Part shown: in pieces, positions 1-5,406 of the stretch
Numbering within the stretch: the stretch's first letter is position 1
How the letters are laid out: the number at the start of each line of letters is the position of its first letter
DNA from: JAJFTV01 sp964426355
Lineage (GTDB): Bacteria > Chloroflexota > Anaerolineae > Anaerolineales > Anaerolineaceae
Direction: 5' to 3'
Assembly (NCBI GenBank): GCA_964426355.1
Contig: CAYRRA010000219.1
Location: 1-6,531 of the forward strand
DNA: 6,531 nucleotides
The notes under the pieces: generated by a model
Told to the model about the DNA's origin: nothing
Seen by the model: only the letters and a program-made list of their open reading frames with translations
Databases searched by the model: none
Made by a program: the position numbers and the translations under genes

Positions 1-29
1 TTGTAAGGAACCAGGCACTTTGAGTACGA

Positions 30-35
30 TATAAT
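30..35 (+). promoter_or_regulatory. Candidate -10 element upstream of the secreted modular protein
   Basis: A perfect TATAAT hexamer lies about 45 nt before the ATG at 81, so transcription would start near 42 and give a leader of about 40 nt. No good -35 lies 16-18 nt upstream (the 17-nt position reads GGAACC), and there is no extended -10 TG. The call rests on the -10 match and its position alone. An activator-dependent promoter, or a main promoter before the window, is possible. Confidence 0.4.
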
Positions 36-65
36 AAAATGAATGGGTAGGTTTGTTTTGTTTAC

Positions 66-72
66 TAAGGAG
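66..72 (+). promoter_or_regulatory. Ribosome binding site fixing the start at 81
   Basis: TAAGGAG sits 8 nt before the ATG at 81 and is a near-consensus Shine-Dalgarno sequence. It supports this ATG, which is immediately followed by a Lys-Lys-Arg signal-peptide start. Confidence 0.8.
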
Positions 73-80
73 TCGTAAAA

Positions 81-1487
81 ATGAAAAAACGGGTCGGATT
101 CTTACTGACACTTCTCTGCCTGGCATTGGCATTGGTTTTAGCCGTGCAGCCAGTGTTGGCAAAAAACCCGCAGCAGAGCAGCACCTGGTCGGCTGCGATT
201 GCCTATTTTAACCCGACCGCAAGCAACGGTGAACTGACGGTTTCCTATTACCCTGAGGGGGGCAGCGGTTTTACACCCACCCAGTTAAACGTCAACTCGC
301 ATTACTCCGGCACAATTCTGGTTGGAGCCACTCCAGGAACAGAAGGCTCCGCGGTCCTCAGCTCCAATTTTAATATGCCCGCCATCTACAAAATCTCCAG
401 CAGCAGCGGGGATCCGTACGGCGTGATGATGCTGGAGTTCTTTAACAGCGATCAGGCGGGGAGTACGTTTTACCTGCCGCTGGTCTATCGCCAGGGCAGC
501 GGTTATGTCTCCCGCATCGGCATACAGAATATTCAAACGTTTGCAATTAATGTAAACTTGACATTTATCAGAGCTTCCGATGGAAGCACAACTTCTTATT
601 CAATTAACGACATCAAACCGCAGTCGTCTGAGGTCTTCCTGACAACGGATGTGTCCGGTCTGCCAGCGGATTTTAACGGATCTGTCATGATTGATGCTGG
701 CAGCGATAAGGTTGTGGCTGCCGTTGCGAATATCCTGACCAGCAACGATCAGATTGCTTACAGTTACCAGGGGGCTGTCAGTGGATCAACGACGATCAAC
801 ATCCCGGCTGTCTTTTGCAATTACGGGCGCACCGGTATGAACACCACTTTGCATATCCAAAATGTGAGCGGCAGTCCAATAAATATTAACAATGTCACAA
901 TCACATACTACGACAGCACAGGAAGCGCGTTGCTGCCGGGTCAGCAGGTCAACTCCACAAATATTGCAGACAATCAGCGCTACTCTTTCACCTGCCCGGC
1001 ATCCGGTGCGATCACAGGCAAACAAATGAGTGCCAGGTTATCTGCGCCGGGAAATGTGGTTGTAGTGGTTGAAACCACCAACGACCAGGGTTTAGTGGCA
1101 GCGTCTACACTTTCAGCGTCGACAGGATCCAATAATATCGTCCTGCCGTATGTCGAGTGGTCGAGCAGCCAGTGGGATTTTCAGACCACGTTGTACATCA
1201 TGAACACCAACAGCAGCCTGAGATCGGTGGACGCAACCTTTTACCGGCGGGATGGCAGCAGTGTTACCGAGAACTATTCCATCCCTGGCTATGCCATGGT
1301 GGAAATCAGCCCGAACACTATACCTGGTTTGATGAGCATGGAAAACCGCGATTTCAAAGGCGCGGTGATGGTCTCCAGCAGCCAACCAGTGGCGGTGATG
1401 GCGCTGGTGACGAAGCGCTTCCAGAATGCTTCCGGTGGTGTGATGTTCAAGGGCGATAGCTATATCGGAATGCAGCACACTCCCTAG
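81..1487 (+). CDS. Secreted protein of about four degenerate beta-rich modules, function unknown
   Basis: This is a 468-residue protein that I cannot assign to a named functional family. Residues 1-27 form a classic Sec signal peptide: MKKR, a hydrophobic core of Leu/Ala/Val, then a VLA cleavage site before Lys28. The mature part is rich in Ser, Thr, Asn and aromatic residues and shows no membrane anchor, LPXTG motif or catalytic signature, as expected of an extracellular structural or binding protein. It appears to consist of four diverged modules at roughly 36-120, 130-230, 238-345 and 352-464. Each has an N-terminal strand (LPLVY, IPAVF, VLPYV in modules 2-4), a middle strand pair ending in a YY or FY/FI plus DG/TG turn, and a late strand of the type GSVMI, GAVMV or GSAVL followed by a Val/Ala-rich strand. 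Cys246 and Cys305 lie in the same module and could form a disulfide. The start is supported by a strong Shine-Dalgarno site. The downstream lipoprotein begins 8 nt after the stop, so the two are probably cotranscribed. A surface or cell-envelope role is inferred. Confidence 0.85.
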   Translation: MKKRVGFLLTLLCLALALVLAVQPVLAKNPQQSSTWSAAIAYFNPTASNGELTVSYYPEGGSGFTPTQLNVNSHYSGTILVGATPGTEGSAVLSSNFNMPAIYKISSSSGDPYGVMMLEFFNSDQAGSTFYLPLVYRQGSGYVSRIGIQNIQTFAINVNLTFIRASDGSTTSYSINDIKPQSSEVFLTTDVSGLPADFNGSVMIDAGSDKVVAAVANILTSNDQIAYSYQGAVSGSTTINIPAVFCNYGRTGMNTTLHIQNVSGSPININNVTITYYDSTGSALLPGQQVNSTNIADNQRYSFTCPASGAITGKQMSARLSAPGNVVVVVETTNDQGLVAASTLSASTGSNNIVLPYVEWSSSQWDFQTTLYIMNTNSSLRSVDATFYRRDGSSVTENYSIPGYAMVEISPNTIPGLMSMENRDFKGAVMVSSSQPVAVMALVTKRFQNASGGVMFKGDSYIGMQHTP

Positions 1488-1495
1488 AAATTACT

Positions 1496-1912
1496 TTGAC
1501 CCGTTTACGTCTTCTCCTCTCGTTCTGCCTGCTCGCGGGTGTGTTATGCGCCTGCGGGAGCAGTGCGTCGGAAGCCATCGACCTTCAACCGGGTGAAAAT
1601 GCAGCCTGCGGGCAAATCAATCGCATCCCCCCTGAGTGGAAAAACCGCAGCCTGTTTGTGTACGCAGCCGAGTACACCGGTAGCGCCGAAAGCGGGTATT
1701 ATGTGCTCGAGCCGGACATTCACCCCCACACGCAGGCTACCAGCAGGGGCGTTTTCTGCATCTATAACCTGCCGGGTCAGACCTATATCCTCCTCGCAGG
1801 ACCTTCACCGGAGGAATCACTGCGCCTGACGAACGGCAACGGGGAGCCGATCCTGGTGGCTGTTACCCCCAATGAACTGCTGGAACTGGGCAAAGTTCAC
1901 CTCATGCAATAA
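1496..1912 (+). CDS. Small lipoprotein with carboxypeptidase-regulatory-like domain
   Basis: A 138-residue predicted lipoprotein. The N terminus (TRLRLLLSF, then Leu/Ala/Gly) is a signal peptide ending in a lipobox L-C-A-C, with Cys20 as the likely lipidated residue; Cys18 is a less likely alternative. After a Ser/Ala tether, residues 38-138 resemble the small beta-sandwich of carboxypeptidase-regulatory-like domains. Supporting features are a strand containing LFVYAAEY (53-60), a YYVLEP strand with a HPHT turn (68-79), G-V-F-C-I-Y-N-L-P-G (85-94, compare the usual G-x-F-x-I-x-N-L/V-P-x-G), Y-I-L-L-A-G-P (97-103), and a C-terminal ELLELGKVHL strand. Such domains are usually structural or ligand-binding, not enzymatic. 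Cys38 and Cys88 could form a disulfide. The start is TTG with no visible Shine-Dalgarno site, and no ATG, GTG or TTG lies further upstream in frame before the stop at 1457-1459. Translation is probably coupled to the preceding gene, whose stop is 8 nt away. The specific function is unknown. Confidence 0.75.
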   Translation: MTRLRLLLSFCLLAGVLCACGSSASEAIDLQPGENAACGQINRIPPEWKNRSLFVYAAEYTGSAESGYYVLEPDIHPHTQATSRGVFCIYNLPGQTYILLAGPSPEESLRLTNGNGEPILVAVTPNELLELGKVHLMQ

Positions 1913-2070
1913 CCAGCGGCAGTCACAGGTTTTTGAAATTGACCCGATGAAGGGGGTTAGGGAACTTTTCTTTGCTTTTCTTCGTCTATATTAAATATGA
2001 TCGGTCTTTTTCTATTTAACCTTTTCATCATCATGAGATTAAGAAAAGATTTAACACCATTTTTAGGTCA

Positions 2071-2099
2071 TTGCCACTTGACAAAGATTGGATTATGAT
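2071..2099 (+). promoter_or_regulatory. Sigma-70-type promoter of the Yip1/ABC operon
   Basis: TTGCCA at 2071-2076 and TATGAT at 2094-2099 each match the sigma-70 consensus at five of six bases and are separated by exactly 17 nt. Transcription would start near 2105-2108, giving a leader of about 65 nt before the ATG at 2171. A perfect TTGACA at 2078-2083 lies inside the spacer, but no TATAAT-like hexamer sits 16-18 nt after it, so it is probably not the -35 in use. Confidence 0.6.
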
Positions 2100-2113
2100 T
2101 CCATTTGATTGAC

Positions 2114-2149
2114 CACAATTTTGCAGGTTGAGATTGTGTTGATTTTTTT
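2114..2149 (+). promoter_or_regulatory. Leader hairpin followed by a T7 tract (possible attenuator or operator)
   Basis: CACAAT at 2114-2119 is the exact inverted complement of ATTGTG at 2133-2138. In RNA the stem can extend inward through U-G, U-A, U-G and G-U pairs, leaving a loop of about five bases at 2124-2128. Four bases after the stem comes a run of seven T (2143-2149). The element lies between the predicted transcription start and the ribosome binding site of the operon. The shape is that of a weak intrinsic terminator in a leader, but the stem is AU-rich with several wobble pairs. It could instead be a protein-binding palindrome in DNA, or chance. Confidence 0.3.
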
Positions 2150-2153
2150 GAAC

Positions 2154-2160
2154 AAGGGAG
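2154..2160 (+). promoter_or_regulatory. Ribosome binding site for the Yip1-family gene
   Basis: AAGGGAG lies 10 nt before the ATG at 2171. The spacer is almost entirely a second run of seven T (2163-2169). The spacing is slightly long but acceptable, and it supports the ATG at 2171. Confidence 0.65.
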
Positions 2161-2170
2161 AGTTTTTTTC

Positions 2171-2959
2171 ATGGCAGTTGAAGATACAACAAACTCAAAT
2201 AACAACAAGCAGCAGCGAGCCGATGGGTCGTGGCTGTGGAAGATCCTCATTATGCCGCGCCGGGCGCTTGCCCAAATCGTCAAAGCCGAAAAGGCGGTCT
2301 GGCTGCCGGCATTGCTTGCGCTCAGCCTGACAGCATTGGCATTGGCAATGGCGAATGGCTTTGTCAAACAACGCATTGGTCTTGACAACCCGGCGCAACT
2401 CCCGGAATATTTTCAGTATTATTCCGCCGAACAACAGCAGCAGTTTATGCAGGCACTGGAAGCCACATCTGGCTCGGCTTTCTTGTATGTACTGCCAGGC
2501 ATGGTCGCCCTGGCAAAAGTCTGGTTGGGCTGGCTGATTGTGGGCAGCCTGGTGTATCTTAGCCTGACCGCCGTTGGCAGCGGCGTCAAATCGGGGACCA
2601 TCATGAACCTGATCGCCTGGAGCAGTGTTCCCATCGCGCTGCGCAACCTGGTGCGGTTGATCGCCGTCCTGGCGAGTTCCAGCCTGATCCAGGCACCGGG
2701 GCTTTCCGGGTTTGCGCCTGCCGGCGGGGGGAACGGCAGCCTGTTCCTGAGCGCATTGCTGGGATTGATCGACCTGTACTGGGTCTGGCAGGTGGTTTTG
2801 CTGGCAATGGGCGGAGCCATGGCGGGAAAAGCATCGCTGGTTAAAACAGTTGGCGGGATCGCCTTCACGATGGTGGTGATTTTACTGTTCAAAGCACTTG
2901 CCGGTTACGGTATCGCCATGCTGGGTAACAGCGTCACGGCAGTGCAGGTATTTTTCTAA
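2171..2959 (+). CDS. Yip1-family integral membrane protein (YknW-like position)
   Basis: A 262-residue membrane protein resembling bacterial members of the Yip1 domain family. The N-terminal 20 residues are polar, rich in Asn and Gln, and cytoplasmic in character. They are followed by an amphipathic stretch with W-L-W-K and M-P-R-R (21-31), as is common before the first helix in this family. About five hydrophobic segments follow, near 43-63, 104-134, 152-173, 189-216 and 227-255. The family-like core is the segment around 194-216, with L-I-D-L-Y-W-V-W-Q-V (199-208) and then G-G-A-M-A-G-K, matching the typical Asp plus aromatic/Trp helix. A Gly/Pro-rich loop (177-189) separates two helices. 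It is the first gene of a packed operon with an ABC ATPase 5 nt downstream. In Bacillus subtilis a Yip1-type protein, YknW, belongs to the four-component transporter YknWXYZ and affects its assembly. A similar helper role is inferred here from family and position; sequence identity to YknW was not tested. Confidence 0.75.
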   Translation: MAVEDTTNSNNNKQQRADGSWLWKILIMPRRALAQIVKAEKAVWLPALLALSLTALALAMANGFVKQRIGLDNPAQLPEYFQYYSAEQQQQFMQALEATSGSAFLYVLPGMVALAKVWLGWLIVGSLVYLSLTAVGSGVKSGTIMNLIAWSSVPIALRNLVRLIAVLASSSLIQAPGLSGFAPAGGGNGSLFLSALLGLIDLYWVWQVVLLAMGGAMAGKASLVKTVGGIAFTMVVILLFKALAGYGIAMLGNSVTAVQVFF

Positions 2960-2964
2960 AGCGT

Positions 2965-3693
2965 ATGAACGGAACGATTATTCAGACCGAAGGTCTGTAC
3001 CGTACCTTTCAAATGGGTGCGAATACACTCAATGCACTGGCAGGTGTTGACCTGACCATTGAGGAAAATTCGTTTTGCCTGGTGATGGGTCCTTCCGGTT
3101 CGGGAAAAAGCACGCTGATGCATTTGATAGGTGGTTTAGACCGCCCAACCAACGGCAGGATACAGGTGGCTGGCAAGTATATCGACCAGATGGATGAAAA
3201 CCAGCTATCTCGCTACCGCCAGCAGACCATCGGCTTTGTATTCCAATCTTTTAACCTGGTCCCTGGGTTGACCGCCCTGGAGAACATCGCTTTTCCAATG
3301 CGTTTCAATGGCACACCCATTCGTAAGCGCAATGTGATTGCACAGGAACTGCTGGAACAGGTTGAACTGGGCAAATGGGCGTCTCACCGCCCCAATGAGC
3401 TTTCTGGCGGTCAGCAGCAGCGCGTTGCTTTGGCGCGTGCATTGGTCAATCACCCGGCAATCATCCTGGCGGATGAACCCACCGGCAACCTGGATACCAA
3501 AAGCGGCGATGCGGTATTGGATATGCTGAGCCGTTTTCATAAAAGCGGAAAGACCATCCTGGTCGTCACCCATGATAACCGCCTGGTGAAATACGCTACC
3601 CACGTCATCCGCTTGCTGGATGGCAAGGTGGTCAACAACGGCGGAGCAGCACAAGAAAATAACACCCCTCTCAAACAGGAGGATGAGGCATGA
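2965..3693 (+). CDS. ABC transporter ATP-binding protein, LolD/MacB type
   Basis: A complete 242-residue nucleotide-binding subunit that would hydrolyse ATP at the inner face of the membrane to drive the downstream permease. All motifs are present: Walker A GPSGSGKST (42-50), Q-loop Gln94 in FVFQSFNL, ABC signature LSGGQQQR (146-153), Walker B IILAD with Asp170 and catalytic Glu171, D-loop around GNLD (174-177), and H-loop His203 in VVTHD. The motif context (HLIGGLDRPTNG, FVFQSFNLVPGLTALENI) is that of the LolD/MacB/FtsE-like group, which works with MacB- or FtsX-type permeases, not classical importers. The length fits the family apart from a polar tail of about 20 residues (from 223). The ATG has no clear Shine-Dalgarno site and lies 5 nt after the upstream stop, so translation is probably coupled. 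Its stop overlaps the next start in ATGA. The function is secure; the transported or mechanically controlled substrate is unknown. Confidence 0.93.
   Translation: MNGTIIQTEGLYRTFQMGANTLNALAGVDLTIEENSFCLVMGPSGSGKSTLMHLIGGLDRPTNGRIQVAGKYIDQMDENQLSRYRQQTIGFVFQSFNLVPGLTALENIAFPMRFNGTPIRKRNVIAQELLEQVELGKWASHRPNELSGGQQQRVALARALVNHPAIILADEPTGNLDTKSGDAVLDMLSRFHKSGKTILVVTHDNRLVKYATHVIRLLDGKVVNNGGAAQENNTPLKQEDEA
3677..3683 (+). promoter_or_regulatory. Shine-Dalgarno site inside the ATPase gene, driving the overlapping gene
   Basis: AGGAGGA, a near-perfect Shine-Dalgarno sequence, ends 6 nt before the ATG at 3690. It lies within the last codons of the ATPase gene, whose TGA stop at 3691-3693 overlaps that start in ATGA. 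This fixes the start of the secreted protein and suggests coupled but strong translation of it. Confidence 0.8.
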
Positions 3694-5393
3694 AGAAAAA
3701 TTGGATGTTCGTTGCAGCGCTCGTTTTTTTGCTGCAATTTGTGGTTTTTGTTACACCGGTTCACGCATTTACCGTGGACGCGGTTTCACCCGGCACGGTG
3801 AATAACTCGGCAGCCAGTACAATCACCATTACTGGCACCGATTTTGTCAGTGGTGCGGAGGTAAGACTGAATGGAGTCGGTTTGGCTACCACATTTATTT
3901 CCGCCACGGAATTGACGGCGGTTGTGCCACAGGGCACTCCAGCCGGAACCTACACGGTCTCAGTCGTTCAGGAGTCGACCACGGTTAACTGGACGGGCAG
4001 CCTGACGGTGGTCGCCAACACGTCGACGCCTGAACCCTCGTACGTGCGCCCGGTAGTGGTGATCAGCGGTTACGAAACCAACCCCTCCCCGGTGGAACCC
4101 GGTAAGGAATTTACGTTAAAAATCACCGTTGAAAACAAGGGGCAGGTCAGCGCGATGAACCTGCTGCTCACCTTTGCAGACAGTGATTTCCTGCCGCTGA
4201 ACACCGGCGGTGTGCTCACCGTGGGTGAAGTGGGCGCAGGCAGCAGCAAGCAGGTCTCGCAAACTTTTATTGCCAGCCAGACCCTCTGGGGGTATGGAAA
4301 TGCATCGCAGGGGGTTGGTTTAAGCTATACCAATACCACCAACCAGGCTTTCACAGAGAGTTTTAGCATGACTCTTGGCTTGAAGCCGTTGGGTGCATAC
4401 AGCACAACAACGCCAACACCGACCGCCACCGTCACCGTCAACCGTCCGCGCCTGCTGGTGACCAGCTCGCAAACCAATATCGAAATTCTGCAACCCGGCT
4501 CGCAATTCGAATTGATCCTGGAGTTTCAAAATGTCGGCAACGAGGATGCGCGAGATGTCAACATGGTGGTGGGTGGTGCTGCGCTAAGCAGCGTCAATGG
4601 AACCGATACACCTGGGGGAGGGTATTCTGCAACCGGCGGTGATTTTCAAAACTTCTCTCCGTTGGGATCATCCAACGTCCAGGCATTGGGTGATATCCCG
4701 GTGAATGCGGTTTTCACCGCAGCGCAATCACTGATTGTCAATGTATCCACCAACCCGGGTGCCTATACATTGAAAATCTCTTTCGTTTATCAAAATGCAC
4801 GCGGTCAGACGCTGGTGGATGACCAGGTGATTACCCTGCTGGTTCAATCGGTTCCGATGATTGATGTTAATTTTTACCGTGATCCTGGGCAGTTGTTTAC
4901 CTACCAGATGAATAACCTGCCAATCCAGATTGTCAACATGGGGCGAAAAAGCGTCATCCTGGGGAACATGGCAATCAGTGCATCGAATGGGATGCTTGAA
5001 AACAACACAATGCAGGTTGGCTACCTGGACTCGGGCGGTTACCTCACCCTGGATGCCTTTTTGACGCCGGATATGGCAGGCACTGTTGCCCTGACCATCA
5101 CCATCGATTATGTGGATGATTTCAACCAGCCCAAGGTCATCACCAAAGAACTGGTGGTTGAGGTGATAGAAATGCCGATGATGGAATATCCCGAAGAAAT
5201 GGGGATACCAGGATATGGCATGGAACCTGAACCGGTGCAGGGAAGCTTTTGGCAGATCCTGTGGCGTTTCATTAAGGGTTTGATTGGGTTGGATAGCAGC
5301 AGCAATCAACTCTCGGTTGAAATGATGCGGGATGAATTCTACTATCAAGAGGAAGGTGTTCCGGTCCAGGCTGTGCCCAGGAAAGGTCCGTAA
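3690..5393 (+). CDS. Secreted IPT/TIG plus CARDB-like multi-domain protein of an ABC operon
   Basis: A 567-residue exported protein. Residues 1-26 form a signal peptide ending V-H-A. Residues 27-108 look like an IPT/TIG immunoglobulin-like domain: V-S-P-G-T-V-N-N-S, then I-T-I-T-G-T-D-F, A-E-V-R-L-N-G, a V-V-P strand and P-A-G-T-Y-T-V-S-V. Two CARDB-like beta-sandwich domains follow at about 119-231 and 252-386, each with the typical start P-G-x-x-F-x-L and an N-K-G or N-V-G turn (E-N-K-G at 148-151, Q-N-V-G at 280-283). A Thr/Pro linker (about 238-250) joins them. A third, more diverged beta domain spans about 388-495. Then come an acidic Met/Pro/Glu stretch and an amphipathic aromatic/basic segment (FWQILWRFIKGLIGL, 520-534) before a short charged tail. 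The architecture resembles COG1361-type proteins that accompany MacB-like transporters. It sits between ATPase and permease genes, overlapping the former by 4 nt, so it probably acts with the permease outside the membrane. It has no HlyD/MacA-type hairpin or lipoyl domain. Whether it is an adaptor, sensor or substrate-binding partner is unknown. Confidence 0.8.
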   Translation: MKKNWMFVAALVFLLQFVVFVTPVHAFTVDAVSPGTVNNSAASTITITGTDFVSGAEVRLNGVGLATTFISATELTAVVPQGTPAGTYTVSVVQESTTVNWTGSLTVVANTSTPEPSYVRPVVVISGYETNPSPVEPGKEFTLKITVENKGQVSAMNLLLTFADSDFLPLNTGGVLTVGEVGAGSSKQVSQTFIASQTLWGYGNASQGVGLSYTNTTNQAFTESFSMTLGLKPLGAYSTTTPTPTATVTVNRPRLLVTSSQTNIEILQPGSQFELILEFQNVGNEDARDVNMVVGGAALSSVNGTDTPGGGYSATGGDFQNFSPLGSSNVQALGDIPVNAVFTAAQSLIVNVSTNPGAYTLKISFVYQNARGQTLVDDQVITLLVQSVPMIDVNFYRDPGQLFTYQMNNLPIQIVNMGRKSVILGNMAISASNGMLENNTMQVGYLDSGGYLTLDAFLTPDMAGTVALTITIDYVDDFNQPKVITKELVVEVIEMPMMEYPEEMGIPGYGMEPEPVQGSFWQILWRFIKGLIGLDSSSNQLSVEMMRDEFYYQEEGVPVQAVPRKGP

Positions 5394-5406
5394 AAGGCAG
5401 GCAGCT

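Larger units (their letters stand above)
1913..2170. other. AT-rich intergenic region separating two transcription units
   Basis: This 258-base stretch is much richer in A and T than the genes on either side and has no convincing coding region. Its second half carries a promoter, a leader hairpin and a ribosome binding site for the downstream operon, listed separately. The first half contains a pyrimidine-rich run (about 1964-1990) and a short perfect inverted repeat, ATATT-A-AATAT, at 1988-1998, which could be an operator or chance in AT-rich DNA. No strong GC-rich hairpin with a T tract follows the lipoprotein gene, so how that unit terminates is unclear. Confidence 0.6.

Noticed and set aside
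39..50. ATG-AAT-GGG-TAG mini-frame just before the first gene, considered as a leader peptide
   Set aside because: It has only three codons and no Shine-Dalgarno site, and it would begin at or before the predicted transcription start.
123..136. GGCATTGGCATTGG motif, also seen in similar form near 2334-2348, considered as a dispersed repeat
   Set aside because: Both copies encode Ala/Leu stretches of a signal peptide or membrane helix, and the similarity is explained by shared codon use. There is no flanking identity.
2021..2048. CTTTTC...GAAAAG inverted repeat with a small inner ATC/GAT stem, considered as a terminator for the lipoprotein unit
   Set aside because: The outer stem is only 6 bp and AT-rich, has a mismatched inner loop and no T tract directly after it. 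It is too weak to call, and the distance of over 100 nt from the stop codon adds doubt.
2078..2083. Perfect TTGACA considered as the -35 of the operon promoter
   Set aside because: At 16-18 nt downstream the bases read around CCATTT, a poor -10, while TATGAT is only 10 nt away. TTGCCA at 2071 has the right 17-nt spacing to TATGAT and is preferred.
2419..2892. Minus-strand open frame opposite the Yip1-family gene
   Set aside because: It is antisense to a clear membrane protein; its Pro/Arg/Thr-rich composition is what reverse-reading of Leu/Gly/Ala-rich helices gives. No domain is recognisable.
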